Below the pieces are notes generated by a model. That model saw nothing but the letters and a program-made list of their open reading frames with translations, did not search any database and was not told the DNA's origin. The position numbers were made by a program, and so were the translations under genes. Positions 43,185 to 54,741 of a DNA stretch of 64,000 bases are shown piece by piece; the first letter of the stretch is position 1; the number at the start of each line of letters is the position of its first letter. The stretch comes from Mariannaea sp. PMI_226. Its lineage: Eukaryota; Ascomycota; Sordariomycetes; Hypocreales; Nectriaceae. Location of the stretch: assembly GCA_024336345.1 (NCBI GenBank), contig JANFOG010000008.1:2232001-2296000 (forward strand). Reading direction: 5' to 3'.

Positions 43185-46100
43185 TGAGCTTGGTTGCTCT
43201 ACGAGATAAGGGTGTACAAATCAAGCGTGCCACGCCATTTTGGAATATATGGATGAGTAATGTATAACTACATACTGAAGGTTTTCGTGGCTGGCAGAAA
43301 GTCACATTTTGAGTGCCGAGTGTGTATAGAGATATCTATGTAGAACCCATTTTTGTATAAGTTTAGTCTCCAGCTGGATCTACCCTAAGTTAGAGGTGAA
43401 ACCGAGGGAAGAAAAGTGGTATGACATTTTGGACGCCATCACCAGACTCGGGCTGAGGTATGAGGGCGGCTCTCCAAGAGCAAAATGAGGGAAGTGAGCA
43501 AATAGCATGTTAGCGTTTGGCTTCATAGAAATGCTTCCCGCGATTGTCTTGTTCATTTCAGTCCTTGATGCGGGATGGAATGGTGCTTATACAGATGCAT
43601 GTTGCGGGCCGAGCCTTGGATACCTACGTATGTAGTTTAATATCTACAAAAAAAAAAAGCCAAAGGTTATTTGTGCCTTAATTTCCTCCTTCAAGCACGT
43701 TGGACAGTATGGACTCGGTACTTTTCATACCTCATCCCGCTCTTCCCTCCACTGTCGTAGCTAATTGTATATTGCGACGTAGGGTAGGCCTCAGCTCTCT
43801 TGGAGAGTGGCCTATTTTTACAGATTGCAATGACGAGACAGGTAGTAGGATGAGGCTAAGTGGTCTCCAGGAAGGCTGACCACAGCGCCGACGATATCAC
43901 ATTGGCTGAGGAGGAAGGATAATAATAGGGTAAGGCGACACGGCTGTATTGGGTTCTTCCGGAAGCTATCGGTATCCTTCGTAGTAATTTCATTGCTTAC
44001 CTTACGCTTCGCTCAACCATGGCTTATGTGAATGCAGCAAAGCCCGAACGAGTGGATGCAAGTAGTTAACCGATACAGTAGGCTTGGTTTCTCTCGAATG
44101 TGCACTAATCACTAGCAGACTTTCATGACTCGCGAGCGGTCGATCCCATGTAGCCAAGTTACTTAGCGCAATATGGTATTGGAACCCACCAACCTGTGTA
44201 CTGCGTATGCAATCGTAAATCATTTCAGGGGTCCAGTCTACGTCTCGAGGAGCAAAACCGGCATACTGTTCCCATACTGGATGGACATATACAGTACCTA
44301 ATTAAACGTCCCGCGCATGACAAGCGATAACTTGAATAGGCAGAGCGAGCTAGAGGGAAAAAAAAATACCACACAAACCGGGTTTGATTGTAAGATCAAA
44401 ACGAGTCAGGTCAAGCGACGGCATTGTAAAAGAGTCGGTCAGAGCTCGGCTTTCCTTAGTTGCGAAACAACGCAATTTTGCTCCACATAAGAAAATGTAA
44501 TCAATCGACTCTCTCCAGACTAGACGGAGAATTGAACCCCATAATAAAGAGGATGTAGACCAGGGGGGGCATGGATTCCTACTTTTTCGCTGGTTGTGCC
44601 CCGTAAGGTTAGACGACGCAATCCTGGTATGCTTTTAGCGAGTTTGCTTCAGATGAGACCATGTCGTGCTTACAGTACCATGCCACACCCCAAAGGCAAT
44701 GGCAGCAATCGACTATGGTAGCATCGCTTGCTACAGCAAACAGCAAGCTGACGATTGCAAATGGAGGTGCTGAGATAGTGGTGTTACTTAGCAGGCTGGT
44801 TAGGAAAGGTGCAAATCTGCGGCGGCTTACGTACGCCTGATCTGGTCCGCAATGAACTTATCTCTAGCCTAATATATACTGAATTTGTCGGAACTCTGGG
44901 TAGCTATGAGGTATGGCAAATAGAGTCAGCAATTCGCCAAATGCGGTAGCCCTTTGGCATTCTGAAGCCTCTCCCGACATGCTGGAACGAGCTCTGGAGC
45001 GCCAGGCTGGCCGGGTACTCGAGCCGGATCGTGTATCAGCTGAATTGCGCAATACCATTGTCGTGTTAGGCAGAGAGAAATATCTATGGTCTACTGTCGT
45101 TGCGGTATATGATGGACACACAGCTCAAATGGTTCGTCGCGTGGCACACATGCGTCCGTTGGATTAAGATATCATTCATGAACCATTTGTGCGGAGTAAA
45201 GAAGGCGACGATTGCATCGGTCAGCCATCTGAGATGATAGAAAAGCATCAAGGCTGGGCTGTAGGGCCAGCTTGATTAGCTTGGAATGCAAGAAATTAAT
45301 AGTGATTAGTTGACGCAACTGGAAAATGAGTTGGTAAGAATGTATCCAAGTCTTAGCCGGAGGGTGAATCTTACGGGAGCTGAAATTTCAGGTGAGGAGC
45401 TTGGTTGCGTTACATTTGATGAGGCTTTCGGGCGAACCAGAGCCAGCGTTTGAATCTCTTGATGTAGCCTCAAGTCCACAGGGGCAGATATCTGTTGATA
45501 TGACCCTACCATGTCACTTACTGCAGGTGGATCTCACTCTTAGTTCCAGGCACAATATCACACTTTACCTTGAATTATCAGAGCACCTCGCTACCGTCTT
45601 AGGGGCAACAACTTGATTAGAAACACATTGCGCCGGGGGCTCTGTGTAACTTGACGAGAGCAAATTCCCTTAGTTGTGTTGACGGAAGTATTGTATTGGC
45701 ACAATTATGTCCCCTAGGCCTACAATTAGGTCAACTTAGTAACCTACTGTAGCTCATGATTTTCTATGTATTGTGGAGAGTGGCAACACGTATTTTATGT
45801 GTACTGATCTCAAGCATTCTTAACCATGCAACCACCAACCTCAGACACGCAAGTGGCCTCTGACTTTAAGTTGCAATAATGAACTCTCATTTGAAGTTGC
45901 AGAGAGTTCAATCAAAACTCAGAAGCTTCAGCTCCAGTACTGCCATCATTGAGAAGCAGGGCGATTCTTAAACCCCTGCCTGTCTCAAGAATGATGTAGC
46001 GTCAGAAAGAAAGTGGTAACTGAGAGTAGGAAATAGGACAGTTGAAGTCTTAGTTGATGAACCATTGACTACAAACGAAGGGACCTGACTAATCAGTAGA

Positions 46101-46262
46101 TTCTAGAATACCCAGATCGGACTAGTTGTATGGCATCTCCTTAACAATCCGGAAACATAGTATGAAATGACAGCAGGAAAATTGCTGAAAGCTTGAGGCT
46201 AGAGATATCGCAGCAATCAAGCCCCTCCCGTGGCCATGAGGCAGCCCAGCTTTCTGCATACA
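42694..46262. other. Gene-poor stretch
   Basis: About 3.6 kb. Apart from the long poly-G tract there is only a plus-strand frame at 44913-45167 of 84 codons with regular composition but no recognised domain and no supported flanking exons. The right end is the 3' flank of the ankyrin gene. Confidence 0.4.
43153..43182. repeat. Poly-G homopolymer, 30 bases
   Basis: Thirty consecutive G in this assembly, preceded by TTTTTTTGGGTT. Exact length is uncertain because such tracts are hard to sequence. It can form a G-quadruplex on the plus strand. Confidence 0.9.
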
Positions 46263-48056
46263 CTACATCACGAGACATGTGTCTCCCTTTTCCTCCCAGA
46301 GATCTTCATCCTTCAAGTTCTCCGTTTCCTCAGATAAGACATCTCCCGCATTGACAAGAAAATCGACACATTCCTGCCCACCACGTGTGATTCGTGCAAG
46401 GTCGGCCGCGGTGAATCCCTGGATATCAAACTCCTCGCCGTCAACGCGTTTAGGCTGTGGCCCGCCGTCAACCTTCTTGCCAACCTTGGCACCGTTGTGA
46501 AGTAGCAAACGGAGGACCTCAAGATGATGGTATCTAGCAGCAAAATGAAGTGGAGTCCAGTTTGCATCATCAACGGCTTCCTTGTCGGCACCCAAAGCGA
46601 GGAGTTCCTTGGCAGTAGCTTCCTGGCCCTTGAAAGCAGCAAAGTGTAGAGGTCTTCGCCCATCGTAGATGCGAGCCTCAATGTTCGCGGACAGAGTGGC
46701 GACGAGCATGCGAATGGTCTCGGGAGAGCCGCTGTAGCCCGAGGCATTGATAAGGGCCGTGTATCCCTGGTTATCGTGTGAGTCTATGGCGAGGCCAGCC
46801 TCCTCCACTAACCAGCGACATAGGCCTGCTGCACCAGATGCGCCCGCCATATGCAGTGCGTTTACATCTTCAAAGGGACCAACAGCTGCTTTGGGATTGG
46901 CTCCATGTTGCGTAAGGAGTTTGGCCACGTCAACATTCTTGGCTAGGACAGAGAGCAGCAGTGGACTTTGGCCATCCTTGGAGACCCTGGCTGCATCCGC
47001 ACCATGGTCCAGCAGGTACTCAACGACATCGATTTTTCCAGCACGGTCGGCATTCCTACAGGCAAATAGCAACGGCGTAAAACCTTTATCGCGGTCTGGC
47101 ACAGCATCGCCATCAAGGATCGGGTCGACTAGAGATCCCGCTTCGATGAGTGTTGCCACAAGGTTCCTATTACCTATTTCCGCAGCATGATGGATCGGAA
47201 GTCGACCTACACTGTCAGGGATTGACAAGCATACAGTTCCACCTGGCTTACTCAGTAGCATCGAACAAATCTCTTCTCTTCTGCCTTGAACAGCGAGAAG
47301 AAGCGGCGTGCCGGCCTTGGCATCATTGACATCGATTTTGGCGCCATGATCGAGAAGTAACTGTGCTACAGGGGGATTGTCGCCGTACGAGCAGGCATAA
47401 TGCAGCGGGGTGACATCCAGTTCCTTGTCCGTATTTTCGAGTTGCAGCTCTTTACCCGTTGCGAGCTTATATGTGGTTTTAAGGACTTCCCCAATGTTCT
47501 GGCCGCATGTACAACCATTGGTTTCGTTGGTGTGGCTATGCTCACAGCTGTTGTTGAGAGTATCCCCACTAGTGTCGGATTGCGCCTCTGGCACGAGTCT
47601 CTGGTCCGGGCTAGGATTCGCACCAAGATCTAGGAGAGCCTTGGCAATGTCGGAAGAAACCTCGTTGTTCCATTTCGCACAGTGATGCAGAGCAGTCAGT
47701 CCTTTCGCATCCTTAATGTCGACGCTGGCGCCGCGAGTAACTAACAGCCGGACATGACTGGGAACTTCCTGTGTTTCCCCATCCATAATCGCAGAGCAGA
47801 TGAGCTGTAACATCGGAGTGAAGCCTTGATCAGGCTCCCTGAAGTTGAGATCTAGTCCAGGGTGTTGGTCGAGAATCTGACGAACTTGCTCCAGGTCAAT
47901 GGTGTGGCAGGCCTCCCGAAGATGCGGATAGCAATCCGGTTCGAGCGACTGCTCAGCATCATCTTCAACCACTGGGTTTTCATGAGTGGAGTCACCAGCC
48001 ACGGGTTCAGGTGCATCCTGCACAGTGACATCGCTGATATCGTGTTCCTGAGACAT
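46263..48056 (-). CDS. Ankyrin-repeat protein with C-terminal CaaX box
   Basis: One uninterrupted 597-codon frame from MSQEHDISDVTVQDA. After an acidic 40-residue start, ankyrin repeats fill about residues 45-560, shown by recurring units such as KGLTALHHCAKWNNEV, DVTPLHYACSYGD, VGRLPIHHAAEIGN, KGFTPLLFACRNADR, DGRRPLHFAAFKGQE and NWTPLHFAARYHHLEVLRLL. A Cys/His-rich insert (CEHSHTNETNGCTCG) of unknown role lies near residues 170-190. The protein ends in CLVM, a good CaaX motif with Met at the last position, which favours farnesylation, so it may be membrane-anchored. Ankyrin arrays bind partner proteins; no catalytic domain is present. The start is the first ATG of the frame. No intron is needed. 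Confidence 0.93.
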   Translation of the reverse strand: MSQEHDISDVTVQDAPEPVAGDSTHENPVVEDDAEQSLEPDCYPHLREACHTIDLEQVRQILDQHPGLDLNFREPDQGFTPMLQLICSAIMDGETQEVPSHVRLLVTRGASVDIKDAKGLTALHHCAKWNNEVSSDIAKALLDLGANPSPDQRLVPEAQSDTSGDTLNNSCEHSHTNETNGCTCGQNIGEVLKTTYKLATGKELQLENTDKELDVTPLHYACSYGDNPPVAQLLLDHGAKIDVNDAKAGTPLLLAVQGRREEICSMLLSKPGGTVCLSIPDSVGRLPIHHAAEIGNRNLVATLIEAGSLVDPILDGDAVPDRDKGFTPLLFACRNADRAGKIDVVEYLLDHGADAARVSKDGQSPLLLSVLAKNVDVAKLLTQHGANPKAAVGPFEDVNALHMAGASGAAGLCRWLVEEAGLAIDSHDNQGYTALINASGYSGSPETIRMLVATLSANIEARIYDGRRPLHFAAFKGQEATAKELLALGADKEAVDDANWTPLHFAARYHHLEVLRLLLHNGAKVGKKVDGGPQPKRVDGEEFDIQGFTAADLARITRGGQECVDFLVNAGDVLSEETENLKDEDLWEEKGDTCLVM

Positions 48057-51000
48057 GATGAGCCAATGATGGCGAATATTAAGGAATGCGAAAAAAGGTT
48101 TTGTAGGAACAAGGTCGAGGAGAGATCGAGGCGACTACTCCGGAGCGTGAGTAAGGAGGAAACTGTTGACTGCTGTAGATGTATACTTCTTAGAACAGCC
48201 AAACTTGCCGTTATAACGTCACGCATAGAAATCGTGACCAAAGTAAGGAAGATAGGGTATTTTATCATTATCCAAATTCGTGTCAAATCTAAACATTTTT
48301 ATTTTGCTTTTGAGACTTGACGAGCTCATTCACTGTATGGTGCCTACTCAGCTGCCTGGAGCTGAAGGCGAAGGCTTGCAGTAGGGCCAACGCTAATCGC
48401 TGGCGAGGAGGTGCGTGAGCGAGCAGAAGCGACTTGGGTAAACCATCTGGAGCCATTTATGGGGAAGGCTTTGGATTGATTGCACAGTCTTGGAGGCAAG
48501 CATTTTATTTATTTATTTATTTAATTTTTTTTTTTTTTTTAGCAGAGCCAATGACGAATTGGTACAGCCCAACCAAGTGAACAGTCGAGGTTGCTGCTGA
48601 GCCAACGCTTGTCCGTCTGGACCCTTTCCCCGTGAATTGTGGCGGTCTGAGTTTAAAGCGCATTTCTAAACTTGGACTTGATCGTTTATCGAGAGCAATG
48701 ATATGCCGACACAAATTTGGCCAGCTCAATGCTGGTCACACTGCCTTCAGTTGCCTGGCAGTAGCGCGGATTGGACTCAGCCTCACCGCGAATGAGCTAG
48801 ACTGGCTGGTAGGATTCTCAAAATAGCATCCACTGGAGCTGGTATATTTATAGTACAGTTGACTGCTGGCTTTGGTGCGTGAATTTGCCATGGAATGGCC
48901 TAGCAAGATCGAATAGCCACTGGCAACAATCTCGTGCGAAGCTGTGCTAGGAAATATTTATTTGATTTAATTACTGACGCCTCAGTTTGTCATGCATTAC
49001 TGTTGATTCGAGCATATCATACACACTGAGACTGAATAGCAGCACAGATTGAAGCTGCCATCCTCGGTTTGAGGTGGGCTAGGTAGTTCATATACTCAAC
49101 GTGATCTCAATACTGCTGCTACCTTGTAATGGGAGGAGTTAATGGTTTCAGGAAGCAGCTAATTCAAGTGCGCGTGCTGGATTGGAGAGCTGCTATCATC
49201 CGTTTGGCTACACGAGGTTTGGATCCATATATTCATAGGCGGACACTGTGAACATAAAGAAATTCTGGGTGTCAGGGATGGGGAGTACGAGCACGTATTC
49301 GGTGTCGAGTACATGATGAGTTAGTGGTGCAAATTGGCAGATATCAATAAGAGGACCCTAAAGGGTAACGTAAAGAGTCACGCACAGGGTGATGCGGATG
49401 AGTTCCTTCCTATCTGAAGATTTATAGAGAAAATGAAGAGGCTGTCTTCAAAATTTCTACCCAATCGTTGGTTCAAACCACGTTAATCTTTTTGTAGAGT
49501 GCGAATATAGGCATGCGTGGAGGTATGACTGTAGGTGTCCTTGATGCGGAGAGTCGGGGAAAGCGCGCCCGCCGTAAAAATGTTGCTGGGTACAGTTGGA
49601 TTACATGTCGGTTGAGTAGCTCGGCAAATGGGCGCGACGGAAGGACACGGCTCATGGTATCCATGGCTAGCTTCTCAATAATGAAATTTCCATACAGTTT
49701 CTGCTCTCCCAGTTGTCTCTGCCCTCGGTGGCGATACCTCGAGAAGCCGCATATGTGAGGAAAACGTAGAATTCAGTGAAGACGCCATGGACGACGTCTT
49801 GGTTAGGGATGAAATGCCGCGACTCTCTTTTGTTTCCAATGGTGCCTACAGCAAAGGCGTTTCGGACTAGCGAAACAGAGCCGCCGCGGAGAGACGTATG
49901 ATAGATATGCTTGGTGGGCTATCCTAGCATATCAAAAGAGTCCAATACTGGCTTCAACAATCTAGAACATACGAAACCGAGAATTGCCAGACTGAAGAGG
50001 GAGAGGAGAGTCGACATGGCAAGTTCTGAGTTCGTATTGTACTGGATATATGCCCTACAGCCCCAATATATTCCAAATTCACGGCATAGGAACGAATCAG
50101 GGCAAATAATTCGATTCAGCAGCACAGACTGTTTGTCCCATTTTCCATTCGTAGTCCCGGAGAATGTTTTACATTGGCTCTCTCCTGTGCCAACATTCAA
50201 TCCTGTGCTGGTTGGATTGGCCCAATTGAGAAACCCACCTTGGCGGGCTGATCCGTCAAGTCGCAGAACAACTTCATCGGTGCCCTAGATAGTTGAGATA
50301 TTGAGATAGTGCCGAGTTACTAGGTATCTAATGGTTCATTCAATGAGGGAGCTGAATTCTATCTATTTTTCAGTTCTCCAAGGGGGAATATTGACTCACT
50401 TACAAGGATGCATCTTCGTCCTACACGTACGCCGGGAAATATGGCTGCCGACTTGAGCTGCACCGCAGCCTACGGACAGCCCTAACTCGAAAGGCCGGGT
50501 CCAGACCCACCCAGGTTATACAGAAGGAATTCCGGGATTATCATGGCCTAAGCCGCATTGCCAAGGCACTCGAAGTGCGGCTGAGAAGAGCTGATCAAGG
50601 AGGGGGGACAGCACAGTGCTACTTCGGTGACATACATAGTAGCACATCCCCCTGTCCCTGGAGCAGCGCCACCAATTGATTTGCCATTGTATAACCGAAT
50701 CGTCCACCCTAGACCCTCGGGTAAGCTGAAGAATAGAGCATGGGAGTATGCCAGCAAACGCTGCGCAGGAATCTGGTTCACCCACTGCCATGGGTGCCAA
50801 TCTGCATCGTGTCTCTTGGTGATGCTAGATGGGTCAGTGTCAGGATAGGCAAAGGCATCTGGAGGAGGCACCAGCCCCGCGGGGTTTGTGACACGCTTGG
50901 CCAGCTGCTGGAATAACTCTAGACGGGATGGTCAGGGGCCCCTGAGCCGGTTTTAACACATCTTGAGACCGGCGATCTTCCTCTCGGTCTCTGTACACCC

Positions 51001-53094
51001 TCCTTAGTGGCGTGTTCGCTCGGTTCGTTCAAGTTGCGATGCGTGTGTCCTTTCTAGAGACTCGATCTGTTTCTCGCACTCCGACTCCTTGAGCCCTAGA
51101 GCCCTCGCGTAGTCTTGCTCAATTCTCTGCATAGTCAGGTTTAGCGCGAGCACTAGCTGTCTGCCCACCGACCGCCCTCCCCATAGCCCGCTCACCCGAC
51201 TATCGTCACACACACACGTTGCAATACCACATATTGAAGAGAGAATATCGCAACAGTAACAATACATAATTGGTCAATTTAAACGTTATTTGGCTTTTAT
51301 AGCTGCCATTCAAATATAAGAGACTCCATTCCAGCCAATCGGATGGCCTCAGAAGTTGCCTCAATATCTAGAATCTTGCCATACCTATTTCGCGCTTTTG
51401 TTCTCTATTTAATTTTTATGAATACACCATTTGGGTCCTGTTGAACTATATGCATTTCATTGGTCGTGATACCTCTATTTATGGCACTAGTTCTTTATTT
51501 CGAGATTTTATACTGGCCAATTTGAATGTGTGATTGTTGAAGCCCTTCCGTATTTGGCGGAATGCTTGCTGGACTGCCGGGTCCGGCTGGGCAGTGCCAA
51601 AATGCCAGCAATAAGGTCTGAGACTTGCTGTGAGCTCCGCGTCATTACAAGGACGATATTATTCGTGACCAGAGCTTCAGGAAAGACCAACTGTGCGTGT
51701 GCACCACATCTTTACAATCAAGACACCCTTCGGGTTATGCTCAGTACGAGACACAGCGCAGCCATATCATACACCTTTCCCTGTCAGGACTGGGGATTTG
51801 ATGCCGTTTGGTGGCCCAAGATAAAGTATGAGAACCGAGTCATGGTCGACGCGATGGAGAAGTTTTCAAGAAGAGGGCAGATTTGAGAAGGGGAGCTGCT
51901 TGCACACGGACAAAGTAGTTGCATGGTTTAACTCACCTCCAGACCTCAGTGATGAGGATGTGGTAGATTTGGCCGAGTGAGTTTACGCGCCCGACGGAGA
52001 CAGGCAGCTTTGTCGATCGCGCCTAGTTGCAATCGAGTTCCTGGGCTACATCTGATTAGCAGTCTTTTGTCCACGCTCTGCCATGATGACTACGTCATCT
52101 TCCAGAACTTGAGCCGGTTGAGGGAGAGGAGAAAGGACCTTGCCGCAAAACTATAGAGCAGTATGCCGAAGCATTGTGGCAGCACTGTGTTGAGAACGAA
52201 GAATTCACTTCCACAGCGCTGTATGCTTTTACTCGGCACTACCAGGTGGGCATTGGAAACGACACTGCAAATGGTTGACATAGATTTCCTCTAGTATCAA
52301 GAGATAAGGAAGGAGACATTGTATCATGGCACATCATCTGGAGACAAGCTTGGTATGGGGCAGTGATCTCGCAAATCACGAGCATGAATCACATCATCCT
52401 AAGTGCATTCGTTGCTAGCGCGTTGCATTAAGTTAGGCATGATAGGCAACTTTAATGGTTTGATACCTCAGCTACAGTGAGGGAATAGCAATATAGGCAA
52501 CTTATGAACATTTTGAGGACAAGCTGCTGATAGTATCAAGTACCAATGGACTACTCGATATGGGGATAAGGCTGGTTTATATCTTATGAGTGGTGGAGTT
52601 AGTTATTCGTCACTAGGAGTCGTATGTAGGTCATGTTGCCAACCTGAAGTATCGCCGTTTTGATCAGTAAACCAAGTACCAACATAGTTGTAGGTACCTT
52701 CAGCTGAACCAGTTCGAAATTACCATCGCCGACCTAAAACAACCTAACCTCATTTTTCCATGCTGAGAACCTTTGTATAATAGTAGACAGTCTTGCCAAA
52801 TGTGGCCTGTAGCTTCGGTCAAGTATTAGACCTGGAAAGAAAAGAGAAGAGCATTATAACTGATAATTAGAATGCCAGGGCAAAATACTGAATATCAGTA
52901 TTGACTCCGGCCTGCTTATTGTGAGTCTGAGGGAGAAATGCGTGTGGTTATGGCTCCCATCACTATAGGTTTCGGAACTATACCTCAACTATCTAAGTAC
53001 AAGGTCGTGCTTCCAAATAAGCATCAGTTGTAGAGCTGAATTTTAAATTAGTATAAAGTGTCAAATCTATACTGTTATAGAAGTATTCGGGACT
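48057..53094. other. Long gene-poor stretch
   Basis: About 5 kb. No complete gene is supported. A minus-strand segment at about 49690-49960 reads through roughly 90 codons with plausible composition, but an in-frame stop and loss of frame follow, and I cannot name the family. Frames at 50548-50871 (minus), 51004-51267 (minus, a possible coiled-coil end) and 51530-51886 (plus) are also unassigned. The left 450 bases should contain the ankyrin-gene promoter. Confidence 0.4.
48503..48540. repeat. (TTTA)n tetranucleotide run followed by poly-T
   Basis: About five TTTA units (48503-48523) pass into 16 consecutive T (48525-48540). Confidence 0.85.
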
Positions 53095-54741
53095 TTAAGA
53101 AGAGCCCGAGTTGTCAGCACACGACCAAGCTGCAGAACCTCCGGACGCTTTGTAAGTGTCGATGATACCAACGATAGAACCATAAGTTCCAGCAACTGTC
53201 AGAAAACTTCCAATAACGATCATAAAAAGACTCCAGAAAACCATCAGATACCACTTCCAAGTTGGATTCCGCTTCCCGGTCTTCCAGTTATCATACAACC
53301 ACATACAGCCGTAGGGTTGAAAGGTCAAGGAAGTCCCTAGTAAAGCACCGATGAGGGAGACAAGACCACCGAAGACAGGAATTCCACTAGCAATTAAATA
53401 TGCAACCAGAGACACCGAGAAAGTTGACCCAAGCCAAGTGATCCAATGCGGTACCGTGTTAGCTGTGAGATGTTTCGATCCTCGTAGAATACGAACAAAG
53501 ATGTGCTTGGCAGGCAGCTGGAGGCTTGTTAACCTCGGGGAAAAGTGAGGAGCGGAGGGGGATTCTTACATGCGACAGCAAAATGCACGAGACCATTAAT
53601 CCGGGTAAAGCCACACCATAAGCCACTTTTTTGATGGTGTGACCGGCAGACCCAAGAGCAGGCGAGGCAACATAACTTCCACAAAAGTAGTAGACAACAG
53701 TGCCAATTATGATATAGACAGCAGTAACTGTGACTTGGCATAGTATTAAAGATCGTTGATAATGCTGGGGCTGGCGCATCTCAGCAGCGATGTTGAAAAA
53801 GGCTGGGGTTCCAGCATAGGCAAAGACGAGAGTCGAGACAGCAGAGACTGCCTCAGTGAAGGACGGCTTCCCAAATAATTTGTAGTCGGATTTCCAGGGC
53901 CCTTCCTGAGGTGCTTCTGATGGACGGCTTTGAATCCCGACGGCGATAGTTACAATGAAGACTAGGAGCGAGAGTTAGGGTGGACCTCGAGATGATCAAA
54001 GATGGAGCTGACCAGAAGTAATAATGGTACCTGCGCCAATCCATGCCATCCAGCTAATACGCCCTAGGGTCTGGATACTTGAAAAGGTGAAACCGATAAT
54101 TGCAGCAACAGCTACGAAAACTGCGGTACAAACCGCGTGGGACGAGAGGGCGTTGAGGGCAATGGAAATGCCAAGCATGGCCGAGCCAGAAACGAAAGTG
54201 AAGACTTAATGTAAGGGTAAAGTGTTAACAAAACAAAGCATTCCACCGATATTGGAGAGGACTTACAAAGCGTGTACATAGCTCCAAATATCTCGTAGCC
54301 AATCCTGCCAAACATCATTCGTCCAACGTCATCGATACCATAGACGTCGGGATGACGAGTCTTGAAGACGCCGACCATGTAGTCTGACCAAGTGGTCATA
54401 GCCGCAATAATGACTAAAATGATATTGCCTGGCACGACACCAAGCGTATCGAAGACAACTGGCAAGGAGAGAACTCCCAACCCAATCTGGGTTTTCATGA
54501 GTAACGCTGTTGTTCCAAGCCACCCCACCTGATATTCATCGATTAGTATGATCCATATGATCGATATTTATGGGCAAATAAGGTCATTTACATTACGGTA
54601 GTTTGGCCCATCCTCTGTAATAGCCCCGAAGATGGCATCGTGAGCGATAGACTTGTCTTCAATGACTTCATCCGCGTGAGCGGAGAAGTGGAGCTGGCCA
54701 ACCCCCTCAGGGTAACACTCAATCTTTAATTCCTCTGACAT
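53095..54741 (-). CDS. Amino-acid permease, Aa_trans (AAAP) family, mtr-like
   Basis: Exons 53095-53517, 53570-53961, 54013-54204, 54267-54528 and 54592-54741 join to 1419 nt, 472 residues, all GT-AG and in phase. A 50-residue cytoplasmic N terminus is followed by the hallmark first span VGWLGTTALLMKTQIGLGVL (the GxGxLxLP region), then LPVVFDTLGVVPGNIILVII. About eleven spans follow, including VSTLVFAYAGTPAFFNIAAE with the Pro-Ala-Phe pattern of fungal neutral amino-acid permeases such as Neurospora mtr. The C terminus is short (CADNSGSS). It should import amino acids at the plasma membrane or vacuole, coupled to protons; specificity cannot be read from sequence. The third exon begins after an unusual but valid AAG acceptor. 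Confidence 0.92.

Noticed and set aside
44913..45167. 84-codon plus-strand open frame of regular composition
   Set aside because: No recognised family, no neighbouring exons, and the complementary frame is open as well.
51530..51886. 118-codon plus-strand frame
   Set aside because: Some protein-like stretches but no family signature, and flanking frames are closed. Not reported as a gene.
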